15,806 bases of DNA from an uncultured Muribaculaceae bacterium (GCA_938039795.1 CALHWU010000027.1:1-15806); one strand, 5' to 3'. Shown: positions 6,393 through 13,340, counted from the stretch's first letter. Numbers and translations are program-made. The notes: generated by a model not told the origin, from the sequence alone.

Positions 6393-6797
6393 ATGATGAA
6401 ATCATTACTTTTAACATTAATGCTATTGATTAGCGTAACCGCATTCGGGCAAGATTACGCCGAATGGGATAAATATTCATGCGACATTTATCAAATAAAT
6501 GATGACCAAAATCCATCTATTTGGGTCGCTTCCGTCTTGAAAGAAGTCAAAGGTGTTTATTATAGAAAAGCCAATATTGACGTTGGCAAATATCAAATTG
6601 AACTACAAAAAGTCAAAGATGGTTTTTATCGAATTAAAGGGACTAAACTATATATTGAATTAAACGACTATGTGCCATATCAAAGTGAATACGTTGGGAT
6701 TTTGGACATTGATGCAATTGTTGTTCAAAGCCCCTATGACAATTCATATTCATGTGTCGGAACTACAGAATACTTTTATCTTGCACCATCACGATGA
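6393..6797 (+). CDS. Exported protein of unknown function
   Basis: From ATG 6393 (or the adjacent ATG at 6396) the protein is about 135 residues. It starts with a clear type I signal peptide, MMKSLLLTLMLLISVTAFG with a likely cut before QDYAEWD. The mature part is polar and beta-prone (YSCDIYQINDD, YYRKANIDVGKYQIELQKV, FYRIKGTKLYIELNDY), as in small periplasmic or surface proteins. I do not recognise the family. The frame stays open upstream to 6270 but that part overlaps the zinc-ribbon gene, so the later start is preferred. Its stop overlaps the start of the next gene (ATGA at 6794-6797), which suggests translational coupling and joint function. Confidence 0.68.
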   Translation: MMKSLLLTLMLLISVTAFGQDYAEWDKYSCDIYQINDDQNPSIWVASVLKEVKGVYYRKANIDVGKYQIELQKVKDGFYRIKGTKLYIELNDYVPYQSEYVGILDIDAIVVQSPYDNSYSCVGTTEYFYLAPSR

Positions 6798-7204
6798 AGG
6801 AATCAGCTATCATATTATCAGTGTTGACAATGCTCATGGCATCTTACTCCACCCACCGCAATATGGCCGTCAATAATTCCTTATTGATTGGGATATGGGG
6901 ACAACCTAATGTTACGTTAGACCTCAGAGCTAACGGACATTACGACTATCTCTATAAGGAGGATGGTTACAGCAATAAGCAATCCGGAAAAGACTTTGCC
7001 GATAAACATTCAATAGTACTCTATGGCTACTATCCACAAGCCTATACACCTGAATCTAAAAATGAGCGATGGTCTATCCGTAAACTCACTACGGATTCCT
7101 TGACCGTCTATGTTCACAAATCAATAGCAGTGCTGACTGGCGACATCCTCAATACAGCTGGAAACGAGATAGAAATATTCACTTGTAAGAAATGCATTAA
7201 CTGA
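6794..7204 (+). CDS. Second exported protein of unknown function, coupled to its neighbour
   Basis: The ATG at 6794 overlaps the previous stop in an ATGA arrangement and is preferred over the frame's first ATG at 6752. It gives 136 residues with a signal-peptide-like N-terminus (MKESAIILSVLTMLMASYS). The mature part contains LLIGIWGQPNVTLDLRANGHYDYL. A 'GxWxxx...hxhxxxGxY' pattern of this kind is often seen in small lipocalin-like beta-barrel proteins of Bacteroidetes, so that fold is a possibility only. Further strands follow (ERWSIRKLTTDSLTVYV), then a C-terminal CKKC pair. Low GC content matches the block. Function unknown. Confidence 0.68.
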   Translation: MKESAIILSVLTMLMASYSTHRNMAVNNSLLIGIWGQPNVTLDLRANGHYDYLYKEDGYSNKQSGKDFADKHSIVLYGYYPQAYTPESKNERWSIRKLTTDSLTVYVHKSIAVLTGDILNTAGNEIEIFTCKKCIN

Positions 7205-7220
7205 CCGTTACACATATAAA

Positions 7221-7310
7221 ATGTCTTTTATGGCTATATTTCTCCCCATAATACTTATTTGGGCTATAATCGGAGGAATCAGTGATAGTAATAGTAACAA
7301 AAAGCATTAA
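7221..7310 (+). CDS. 29-residue single-span membrane peptide
   Basis: ATG at 7221 to TAA at 7308-7310 encodes 29 residues: an apolar segment of about 18 residues (FMAIFLPIILIWAIIGG) followed by a polar tail SDSNSNKKH. The layout of one membrane helix plus a charged tail, and the 16-nt and 2-nt gaps to the neighbouring genes on the same strand, make it a plausible real small protein, perhaps helping the membrane-anchored SanA-like protein that follows. A chance ORF cannot be excluded at this size. Confidence 0.45.
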   Translation: MSFMAIFLPIILIWAIIGGISDSNSNKKH

Positions 7311-7312
7311 TC

Positions 7313-7930
7313 ATGACTATAACTAAACATAGGATAATCCGACTCTTAATAATCGCAGTGGCAGTAATTGGCGTGGCAATTATCGGTTGCTATATCGTAG
7401 TGTCAGGCAATGCCAACGGTAAGACCTACGAAATGGCAAAGGAGGTTCAATACAACAAAGTCGGATTATTACTTGGTACCTCTCCGATAACTCCGCAAGG
7501 AGAGCACAACTATTATTTCGACAATCGGATTCAGGCCGCAGCGGAACTTTACCATAAAGGCAGAATCAGCCACATAATAGCAAGTGGTGGCGATTACTCC
7601 AGAGAAAATGGTTGCAATGAACTTACAGCCATGCGGGATTCTCTAATAGCACATGGAGTACCCGAAAATGTGATCACACTGGATGATCAGGGCTTGCGCA
7701 CTCTCAATTCGATAGTCAAAGCGAAAGAGATCTACTGCCTTGACAGCGTCACTATAATTTCGCAAAAATATCACAATGAGAGAGCCATTTGGCTTGCCGA
7801 ACATTATGGACTTAATGCAATAGCCTACAATGCCTCGACTCCCGATATTACGGACAAACGAATCAAAAACATCTCGCGCGAACTTCTTGCAAGAGTCAAG
7901 ATGTTTATTGATTTGGCTATTGGAAAGTGA
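7313..7930 (+). CDS. sanA: SanA/YdcF-like DUF218 domain protein
   Basis: A 205-residue protein with an N-terminal membrane anchor at about 9-30 (IIRLLIIAVAVIGVAIIGCYIVV) and a DUF218 domain, similar along its length to E. coli SanA. Visible motifs are VGLLLGTSP (50-58), NRIQAAAELYHKGRI (71-85), IASGGD (89-94), NELTAMRDSLIAHGVP (102-117), ITLDDQGLRTLNSIVKAKEI (121-140) and TIISQKYHNERAIWLA (147-162). SanA proteins sit in the cytoplasmic membrane and affect the envelope barrier (vancomycin exclusion at high temperature in E. coli); the reaction is unknown. The C-terminus is shorter than in E. coli, as is common in Gram-positive and Bacteroidetes members. It starts 2 nt after the 29-residue peptide. 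It is the only gene in the AT-rich block with a well-known family. Confidence 0.9.
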   Translation: MTITKHRIIRLLIIAVAVIGVAIIGCYIVVSGNANGKTYEMAKEVQYNKVGLLLGTSPITPQGEHNYYFDNRIQAAAELYHKGRISHIIASGGDYSRENGCNELTAMRDSLIAHGVPENVITLDDQGLRTLNSIVKAKEIYCLDSVTIISQKYHNERAIWLAEHYGLNAIAYNASTPDITDKRIKNISRELLARVKMFIDLAIGK

Positions 7931-7984
7931 CCCGAATTTAATAACGGATCACAAACTCTCTAAACTTCAAAATCTTTCTGACAG

Positions 7985-9043
7985 ATGAAATACTTACCAT
8001 TCTTTCTCATCAGCTTGATGTTACTTTGTACTTTGGGATGTTCCAACGGGAAATCTGACAAAACAATAGCTAATAGTATGCTCTCATCCGATAATCTATA
8101 CGTCCGAAATCAAGAAATAAAGCCAAGCAATCCTTTCCGTTATAATGATGGATTATTGTTTTACCATATACAAGATACCGTTTATCACTATCTAAAATGT
8201 GCCTATCCTAATCACCAAAGATGGGGAAAGATTTTTACAAAAGAATATAGTGATGTCCCGAATCTGCTAAATTACGATGAATATTTACAGATAGACAGCG
8301 TAACAAAGATATTATACTCACCAACCAACTTTATACATGATTCTGATGCTGACTGGGAACAAAATGAAGTGGGACTTCTTGAATATCTCAATTGGGAATT
8401 ATGGAATATATTGAAACCTTATATAGGACGACAATGGGTAGTAAATCTAATGGAGGATGAATCGGTAATTATTGATTCATTGATAAATGCTCAACATGAT
8501 TGGTTCCGTGTACATATTGACGCAACACAAGAATCGGTTGGTTCAGGATTCCGTCTTAAATATTATTTCATCCATAAAGAAATGCTTTCCATTCAAAATG
8601 CAAATATGAAAGACATTCTTCAAGCTCTTACCGATTCCTCGTATAAATACTATAATGAGCCTAATATCCCAGATTGGTTAATTGATAAAGGGCAGAAATA
8701 TATTTTGAATAGTACAATACCATACTACGAAAATGACTCTATTTACAAGGCTGATGCCGACATAAAATTGTTTCTGTTAGAAAATAAATTGTGGGCTAAG
8801 TTAATGAAAAATAGAAAAGAAATTCGTAATATTATACGAAAGGATGCAGTTGATGCGTTTGACAGAGGAACTTTCCGATTAAAATTCAATAGATCGCACC
8901 AACTTAAAAACGAATTTGAGGAAAACGATTTAATGTCAAGTGATATACGATCTCTATTACTTTCCGATAGCTGCACTTATGATGAATTAATGACATATCC
9001 CAATTTCACGACTAAATGGAATGAATATCTAAAACGTCCATAG
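7985..9043 (+). CDS. Lipoprotein of unknown function
   Basis: A 352-residue protein with a type II signal peptide: MKYLPFFLISLMLLCTLGCS, with lipobox TLGC and lipidation expected at C19. It is very AT-rich and rich in Asn, Asp, Tyr and Ile. I see no known domain. Recognisable stretches include FYHIQDTVYHYLKCAYPNH, LNYDEYLQIDSVTKIL, NWELWNILKPYIGRQW, and a basic helical region near 265-300 (NRKEIRNIIRKDAVDAFDRG). The second half is mostly helical by eye. It is preceded by a 54-nt gap after sanA with no -7 box, so it may be read through from upstream. It is the last gene of the block; the next 450 nt carry no gene until rplY. Presumably anchored in the inner or outer membrane. Confidence 0.7.
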   Translation: MKYLPFFLISLMLLCTLGCSNGKSDKTIANSMLSSDNLYVRNQEIKPSNPFRYNDGLLFYHIQDTVYHYLKCAYPNHQRWGKIFTKEYSDVPNLLNYDEYLQIDSVTKILYSPTNFIHDSDADWEQNEVGLLEYLNWELWNILKPYIGRQWVVNLMEDESVIIDSLINAQHDWFRVHIDATQESVGSGFRLKYYFIHKEMLSIQNANMKDILQALTDSSYKYYNEPNIPDWLIDKGQKYILNSTIPYYENDSIYKADADIKLFLLENKLWAKLMKNRKEIRNIIRKDAVDAFDRGTFRLKFNRSHQLKNEFEENDLMSSDIRSLLLSDSCTYDELMTYPNFTTKWNEYLKRP

Positions 9044-9384
9044 CCGACTGTTATAAAGTAAGAGAGAACTATTCCGCATGTTACAAGTGCAGTTTTTTTT
9101 AAGTCAAATATAGCGATGTCCGTAACAACAGCGAGGATTTTTCTAGTAGTTGATACAATGATAATGCTGAATCATAAATATTAAGACTTCTAAACACCAT
9201 ACAAGGGTACATTTTCTTTGAATTATCACCTATATAAGGGGGGAGTTCTGAAAAAGTAACGTTAAGGAAATTTCAAGGCTTATAATAGGATTCCAACAAT
9301 AATACAGTACAACTCTCCACATATCATAAAATAAACGAAATAAGTGTTCAAAATAAGATATTAAAAATGATCTTCAGGCGGGGA
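9044..9384. other. AT-rich gene-free stretch
   Basis: No ORF, RNA or repeat can be supported here. After the lipoprotein stop a weak four-pair hairpin (GCAT 9076-9079 with GTGC 9087-9090) precedes a run of eight T at 9093-9100 and might end transcription. The rest is AT-rich with stops in all frames, and looks like decayed sequence at the edge of the accessory block. Confidence 0.5.
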
Positions 9385-9416
9385 TTTGGAGATTAGGCGG
9401 GAAATTGCTACCTTTG
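9385..9416 (+). promoter_or_regulatory. Consensus promoter of the rplY operon
   Basis: TTTG at 9385-9388, a 20-bp spacer and TACCTTTG at 9409-9416 match the full Bacteroidetes consensus. The leader to the rplY ATG is about 72 nt, long for this genome segment, and contains a perfect hairpin. Confidence 0.85.
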
Positions 9417-9446
9417 CACCGCTTTTTAGGCATCCCGTGTGATGGG

Positions 9447-9469
9447 AAATTAAGGAGCGCTTAATTTTT
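9447..9469 (+). promoter_or_regulatory. Hairpin plus T-run in the rplY leader
   Basis: An 8-bp perfect stem AAATTAAG/CTTAATTT (9447-9454 with 9460-9467) closes the loop GAGCG, and its 3' arm continues as a T run. It lies within the transcribed leader 26 nt before the ATG. This shape is like a weak terminator, so attenuation or L25 feedback is possible, but its stem is AT-rich and no alternative pairing is evident. Confidence 0.4.
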
Positions 9470-9495
9470 AGTAACACAAACAACACGAACAAACA

Positions 9496-10158
9496 ATGAA
9501 GACATTCCAGCTCAGCGCCGAGCCCCGTACTGATCTCGGCAAGAAGGCCGCCAAGGCTCTTCGCAAAGAAAACAAGATCCCCGTAGTGCTCAACGGCGGC
9601 GAAGTGATCGACCTCCCCTACAACGGCAAGCTCCGCGAGGGCGAGAAGGTGGTCGTGATCGAGAAAGACCAGTCCAAGGGTCTCATCACCACCGACCTTG
9701 CTGTGACCACCGACGCCGTGCGCAAGCTCATATACACCCCCGACATCTTCGCCATCGAGCTCGACCTCCACGGCGAGAAGCGCATGGCCGTGCTGAAGGA
9801 CATCCAGTTCCACCCCGTGAAGGACACCATACTCCACATCGACCTGCTTGAGGTGAGCGACAGGAAGCCCGTCACCATCGAGGTGCCCGTGCAGCTCGAA
9901 GGCCACGCCGAGGGCGTGAAAGCCGGCGGTAAGCTGACTCTCTCTATGAAGAAGATCAAGGTGAAGGCTACCTACGACAAGATCCCCGAGCGCGTGGTAA
10001 TCAACGTAGATCACCTCGGCCTCGGCAAGACCATCCAGATCGGCGACCTCCACTTCGAGGGTCTCGAACTGACCAACGCCAAGAACGCCGTTGTCTGCGC
10101 CGTACAGCTGACCCGTGCCGCCCGTGGCGCCGCAGCAGCCGCAGCAGCAGGCAAGTAA
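9496..10158 (+). CDS. rplY: 50S ribosomal protein L25 (general stress protein Ctc form)
   Basis: L25/Ctc binds 5S rRNA in the large ribosomal subunit. The 220 residues contain the N-terminal L25 domain (about 1-93, opening with FQLSAEPRTDLGKKAAKALRKENKIP) and the C-terminal TL5/Ctc beta domain (about 100-195). The family signature DIQFHPVKDTILHIDLLEV falls at 102-120. The tail is Ala-rich (RAARGAAAAAAAGK). It is the long two-domain form usual in this phylum. The gene is GC-rich and codon-biased as expected for a highly expressed gene, in sharp contrast with the block upstream. pth starts 26 nt downstream, a pairing conserved in many bacteria because both act on translation. Confidence 0.97.
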   Translation: MKTFQLSAEPRTDLGKKAAKALRKENKIPVVLNGGEVIDLPYNGKLREGEKVVVIEKDQSKGLITTDLAVTTDAVRKLIYTPDIFAIELDLHGEKRMAVLKDIQFHPVKDTILHIDLLEVSDRKPVTIEVPVQLEGHAEGVKAGGKLTLSMKKIKVKATYDKIPERVVINVDHLGLGKTIQIGDLHFEGLELTNAKNAVVCAVQLTRAARGAAAAAAAGK

Positions 10159-10184
10159 ACCATATCCTCTGATCCCGGCTCAAA

Positions 10185-10748
10185 ATGAAATATCTGATAG
10201 TCGGGCTTGGCAATATCGGCGACGAGTACGCCATGACACGCCACAACATAGGTTTTATGATATTGGATGCCTTTGCAAAGGCATCCAATATTACTTTTAC
10301 CCCCGAACGTTATGGCGACGTGGCCCGGATGCGGCTCAAGAACGCGCAGCTGATACTCCTCAAGCCCTCCACCTACATGAATCTCAGCGGCAACGCCGTG
10401 CGCTACTGGCGCGACCGCGAGAAGATCGACAACGACCATCTGCTCGTGGTGGTCGACGACATAGCGCTCCCCTTCGGAGCCATACGCCTCAAGGCCAACG
10501 GCAGCGACGCCGGCCACAACGGCCTCAAGAACATCGCCGCCATGCTCGGCACTCAGGCCTATCCGCGCCTGCGGTTCGGAATCGGCAACGACTACCAGCG
10601 CGGACAGCAGATCGAATACGTGCTCGGCGCGTTCACGCTCGACCAGCGGCAGCAGCTGCCTACGCGTATTGAGGTGGCCACAGAGGCCATCAAGGCCTTC
10701 TGCTTGTCGGGCCTCGACTTCGCGATGTGTAATTTCAACAACAAGTGA
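10185..10748 (+). CDS. pth: Peptidyl-tRNA hydrolase
   Basis: Pth releases peptides from peptidyl-tRNA that has dropped off ribosomes, recycling the tRNA. The 187 residues carry the family's active-site set: N10 in VGLGNIG, catalytic H20 in TRHNIGF, N66 in TYMNLSG, D91 in VVVDDIALPFG, and N112 in GSDAGHNGLKNI. Length and order are normal for bacterial Pth. The gene lies 26 nt after rplY and its stop is 2 nt before the hslR-like gene, so the three form one operon. Codons 26-36 are written as a perfect 32-bp palindrome (10260-10291), noted separately, which leaves the reading frame and protein intact. Confidence 0.97.
   Translation: MKYLIVGLGNIGDEYAMTRHNIGFMILDAFAKASNITFTPERYGDVARMRLKNAQLILLKPSTYMNLSGNAVRYWRDREKIDNDHLLVVVDDIALPFGAIRLKANGSDAGHNGLKNIAAMLGTQAYPRLRFGIGNDYQRGQQIEYVLGAFTLDQRQQLPTRIEVATEAIKAFCLSGLDFAMCNFNNK
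10260..10291. repeat. Perfect 32-bp inverted repeat inside pth
   Basis: The 16-nt half ATATTGGATGCCTTTG is followed directly by its exact reverse complement with no spacer. It encodes I-L-D-A-F-A-K-A-S-N-I of Pth. Pairing stops at the next base on each side (G at 10259 against T at 10292). In RNA it would fold as a tight hairpin near the 5' end of the pth message; in DNA it could extrude a cruciform. Confidence 0.95.
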
Positions 10749-10750
10749 CT

Positions 10751-11200
10751 ATGGCCAAGACCGAAGAGAGAATCGACAAATGGATGTGGGCCACCCGCAT
10801 ATTCAAGACGCGCACCATCAGTTCCGACGCATGCAAGAAAGGACGCATCAGCGTAGGCGGAGCCACGGCGAAGCCTTCGCGCACCATCAAGGTCGGCGAC
10901 GTCATAGAGGTGCGCAAGCCGCCCGTCACCTACAGTTTCCGGGTGAAAGCACTGACCGAAAACCGGCTCGGAGCTAAGCTCGTGCCCGATTATCTGGAAA
11001 ACATCACCCCGAAGAGCCAGCTCGACCTGCTCGAGATAGTGAAGATATCCGGATTCATCGACCGCCGCAAAGGGCTCGGACGCCCCACCAAACGCGAAGG
11101 ACGCGAACTGTCGAAATTCACCTCCGAGGCGATGGAGAGCGACGGATGGGATTTCGACTTTGACTTCGATGATGATGATGACGACGGACTCGAAGGCTGA
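10751..11200 (+). CDS. hslR: Hsp15-like S4-domain RNA-binding protein
   Basis: Hsp15 binds stalled 50S subunits that carry nascent chains with tRNA and helps recycle them, so its place after pth makes functional sense. From ATG 10751 the protein is 149 residues. The S4 domain at about 6-60 reads ERIDKWMWATRIFKTRTISSDACKKGRISVGG and VKVGDVIEV-like spacing (IKVGDVIEVRKPPV). The Hsp15-type basic stretch GRPTKREGREL lies at 110-120. A GTG at 10745 overlaps the pth stop and would add two residues, but the ATG fits the family's MAKTEERIDKWMW opening. The end is unusual: a tail of Asp alternating with Phe then poly-Asp (about 134-145), encoded partly by a GAT/GAC repeat at 11157-11184. Confidence 0.88.
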   Translation: MAKTEERIDKWMWATRIFKTRTISSDACKKGRISVGGATAKPSRTIKVGDVIEVRKPPVTYSFRVKALTENRLGAKLVPDYLENITPKSQLDLLEIVKISGFIDRRKGLGRPTKREGRELSKFTSEAMESDGWDFDFDFDDDDDDGLEG

Positions 11201-11240
11201 CCGCACCGAACCACGCGGCCGCTCTGATTGTTTGACACTC

Positions 11241-11888
11241 ATGCACACCCCACCAATATCCATAGGCATCTTTATCGACGGAGGTTATTTCTCGAAAATC
11301 AACGATGAGCTGCGGCGCCGTCGCCAGCTGCAGATCGACATCCACGGATATCTCGAATACATCCGCGGACGCATAGCGCAACATGCCGGCACCGACCCTT
11401 CCGACTGCCTTATCACCGAAAGCCACTACTTCCGCGGGCGCTTTCGCGCCGCAACGGCAAACGAGAAACACATATTGCTCCCCGAGCGCTACTTCGAGGA
11501 CGCTCTTATCGACAACGATGTGATATTCCACTACAAGCACCTGCGCGAGGTACCCAATTCAAGCGGAGGCACCACCATAGTGGAAAAAGGGGTGGACGTA
11601 TGGTTCGCCCTCGAAGCCTACGAGCTGACGAGCATCCGACGCTTTGACTATGTGGTGCTCATAACCGGCGACGCCGACCACGAAATGCTCATACGCAAGC
11701 TGAAGGCATTGAAAGTCAACGTGCTGCTCTACACGTGGAATCTCGGCCCGCAGTCGGCGACATCGCCGTTTCTCGAAGAGGAAGCTCCGTGGCACATCGA
11801 CATGGAACATGAGACGTCGGCCCACCCGGCCATTCTCAACCAGGTGTGCCGCAGGCTGGCGCAACGGCGCGACGATTCCGCCGACTGA
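11241..11888 (+). CDS. NYN-domain (PIN-like, LabA/DUF88) putative ribonuclease
   Basis: NYN domains are PIN-like folds, and many cleave RNA with metal-bound acidic residues. The 215-residue product has the expected acidic clusters: FIDGGYF (11-17, D13), EKGVDVWFALEA (115-126, D119) and LITGDADHEMLI (140-151, D144 and D146). After these come a strand LKVNVLLYTW and a C-terminal helix. The ATG at 11241 is chosen over the longer open frame from 11160, which overlaps the hslR coding sequence, and places FIDGGYF near the N-terminus as in relatives. It is the last gene of the rplY-pth-hslR group, 40 nt downstream, which fits an RNA-related job. Its stop is 9 nt from the stop of the convergent anSME gene. 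The actual substrate is not predictable. Confidence 0.88.
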   Translation: MHTPPISIGIFIDGGYFSKINDELRRRRQLQIDIHGYLEYIRGRIAQHAGTDPSDCLITESHYFRGRFRAATANEKHILLPERYFEDALIDNDVIFHYKHLREVPNSSGGTTIVEKGVDVWFALEAYELTSIRRFDYVVLITGDADHEMLIRKLKALKVNVLLYTWNLGPQSATSPFLEEEAPWHIDMEHETSAHPAILNQVCRRLAQRRDDSAD

Positions 11889-11897
11889 CCGGCGTCA

Positions 11898-13091
11898 TCA
11901 CAGCTTCAGACCGTTGACATTGGCCGGGGGGCGCCCGGCCTCAAGCTCTGCCTTCATAAAATCCATATAGGGAGCGGCATGCTCAAAGAAAGCCCGGTAG
12001 CCCTCACAAAGATAGTTCAGCCCCGGCTCGCCCTCCGGGGATACGGCAAAGCGGTTGCGTGGGCACTCTCCATGACAGGCAAACATCCAGCGGCACTCCT
12101 TGCACTGGCGTGGCAGTCCGGCCTGCTTGCTCGCGCCGAATTCGAGCTGACGGTCAGAAGCCATCATCTCTATAAGCGTGGTTTCATGTATGTTGCCGAG
12201 TTTATACTGCGGGAATACAAAATGATCGCATGCGTAGACATCGCCGTTCCATTCCATAGCAGCAGCATGACCGCACATTGACGAGAGAGAGCAGACACCG
12301 GGCATCGCTCCCACCCAGTTGGCAAGGGTAGCATCGAATATCTGAACGAACACCTTGCCGACATCCTCCCTTACCCATTCGTCAAACAGCCCGATAAGAA
12401 AATCGCCCCACTGGCGCGGAGTCACTGAAAATTCGGCAAGCTCTCCCTGACTGGCCACATCGGCCAGCATATTGTCGGGCTTGATACGCTCCACTACGGG
12501 AGTAAACTGTATATAGCGGCAACCGATCTCCTTGAAGAAACGGTAGAATTCCACCGGATAATCGGCATTGTAATCATTGACTACCGCAAGAGCGTTCCAT
12601 TCCACTCCATGGCTCTGCAGCATCCTTATGCCACGCATCACCGCATTAAACGACGGACGCCCGTCGGCCATGCGCCGGTACTCGTCGTGGAATTCCTTAG
12701 GGCCGTCGACCGACACTCCCACAAGCCAGTCGTGGCGCTTCAGAAACAGACACCATTCGTCGGTGAGCAGCGTGGCATTGGTCTGCAGGCAGTTGATGAT
12801 GTTTCGCCCGGCACCGTACTTTTTCTGAAGTTCCACTGCCTTGCGGTAAAAATCAAGCTTCCTGACGGTGGCTTCTCCTCCATGCCAGGTGAATATCACC
12901 TCCGGAGTGGTCTGCGCAGCAATATACTGTTTTACAAACTCTTCGAGAGTAGCCTCCGACATCAACTGACGGCGCGCATCGGGATAATATTTTTTCTTTT
13001 CGAGATAATAGCAGTAGCGGCACGCCAGGTTGCATGTTGATCCCACAGGCTTAGGCATGACGTAGACCGGGGTGGCAAAAGGATTGATCAT
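11898..13091 (-). CDS. chuR: Anaerobic sulfatase-maturating enzyme (radical SAM/SPASM)
   Basis: This 397-residue enzyme is of the type that converts an active-site Cys or Ser of sulfatases to formylglycine, needed to use sulfated host glycans such as mucin. Seen in the sequence: the radical SAM cluster motif C20xxxC24xxC27 (CNLACRYC), WHGGEA at 69-74 (SAM binding, usually HGGEP), TNATLL, GVSVDGP at 125-131, and a full SPASM domain with Cys at 267, 273, 288, 330, 333, 339, 343 and 362. The spacing matches that of the Clostridium perfringens anSME cysteines as I recall them, and Asp289 directly after Cys288 corresponds to its proposed base. No sulfatase gene is in the window. It follows rpmH on the minus strand with a strong hairpin between. 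Other SPASM maturases are possible, but the match over the whole length favours anSME. Confidence 0.9.
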   Translation of the reverse strand: MINPFATPVYVMPKPVGSTCNLACRYCYYLEKKKYYPDARRQLMSEATLEEFVKQYIAAQTTPEVIFTWHGGEATVRKLDFYRKAVELQKKYGAGRNIINCLQTNATLLTDEWCLFLKRHDWLVGVSVDGPKEFHDEYRRMADGRPSFNAVMRGIRMLQSHGVEWNALAVVNDYNADYPVEFYRFFKEIGCRYIQFTPVVERIKPDNMLADVASQGELAEFSVTPRQWGDFLIGLFDEWVREDVGKVFVQIFDATLANWVGAMPGVCSLSSMCGHAAAMEWNGDVYACDHFVFPQYKLGNIHETTLIEMMASDRQLEFGASKQAGLPRQCKECRWMFACHGECPRNRFAVSPEGEPGLNYLCEGYRAFFEHAAPYMDFMKAELEAGRPPANVNGLKL

Positions 13092-13120
13092 CGCGGCTTC
13101 ATTAACATACGATAAGACTT

Positions 13121-13161
13121 CGGGCCGGAACCTCCCGAACGATATGGGAGAATCCGGCCCG
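13121..13161 (-). terminator. Strong hairpin between rpmH and the anSME gene
   Basis: CGGGCCGGA (13121-13129) pairs perfectly with TCCGGCCCG (13153-13161), and CTCCC/GGGAG continues the stem inside. It lies 23 nt after the rpmH stop and 29 nt before the anSME start. On the minus strand the downstream bases (AAGTCTTATCG) are only mildly T-rich, so it may partly terminate transcription or protect the rpmH message end rather than stop it fully. Confidence 0.6.
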
Positions 13162-13184
13162 GAATTTCGCGTCAGAAAGAGATA

Positions 13185-13340
13185 TTACTTGCCGGCGATC
13201 GAGCAGCTGACAGTAAGACGCTTGCGGCCTTTCGCACGACGACGTGCAAGCACCTTGCGGCCATCGGCTGTGGCCATTCTCTCACGGAATCCGTGCTTGT
13301 TGACTCTTTTTCTGTTAGAAGGTTGGAATGTTCTTTTCAT
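13185..13340 (-). CDS. rpmH: 50S ribosomal protein L34
   Basis: A 51-residue basic ribosomal protein: MKRTFQPSNRKRVNKHGFRE at the start, then RMATADGRKVLARRRAKGRK and a short C-terminal extension ending in SIAGK. The opening MKRTFQPS and the GF-x-x-RM-x-T-x-x-GRKVL-x-x-RRAKGRK core are diagnostic of L34. It lies just 33 nt after the 3' end of tRNA-Arg on the same strand with no TAnnTTTG box between, so it is probably made from the tRNA promoter and freed by tRNA processing. In many bacteria rpmH heads an rnpA operon near the origin; here no rnpA follows, as is common in Bacteroidetes. Too short for many gene callers but certain by sequence. Confidence 0.97.
   Translation of the reverse strand: MKRTFQPSNRKRVNKHGFRERMATADGRKVLARRRAKGRKRLTVSCSIAGK

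Noticed and set aside
9225..9245. GGGGGG run near 9238-9243 as a possible regulatory site
   Set aside because: An isolated homopolymer in gene-free DNA with no dyad or promoter beside it.
4998..9384. Insertion sequence, integrase, toxin-antitoxin or CRISPR signature in the accessory block
   Set aside because: No transposase or integrase motif, terminal inverted repeats, spaced direct repeats or recognisable toxin-antitoxin pair could be found by eye.
9361..10053. 230-codon minus-strand open frame across rplY
   Set aside because: Low-complexity Leu/His/Val-rich translation of the complement of a highly codon-biased ribosomal gene; no start context or family.
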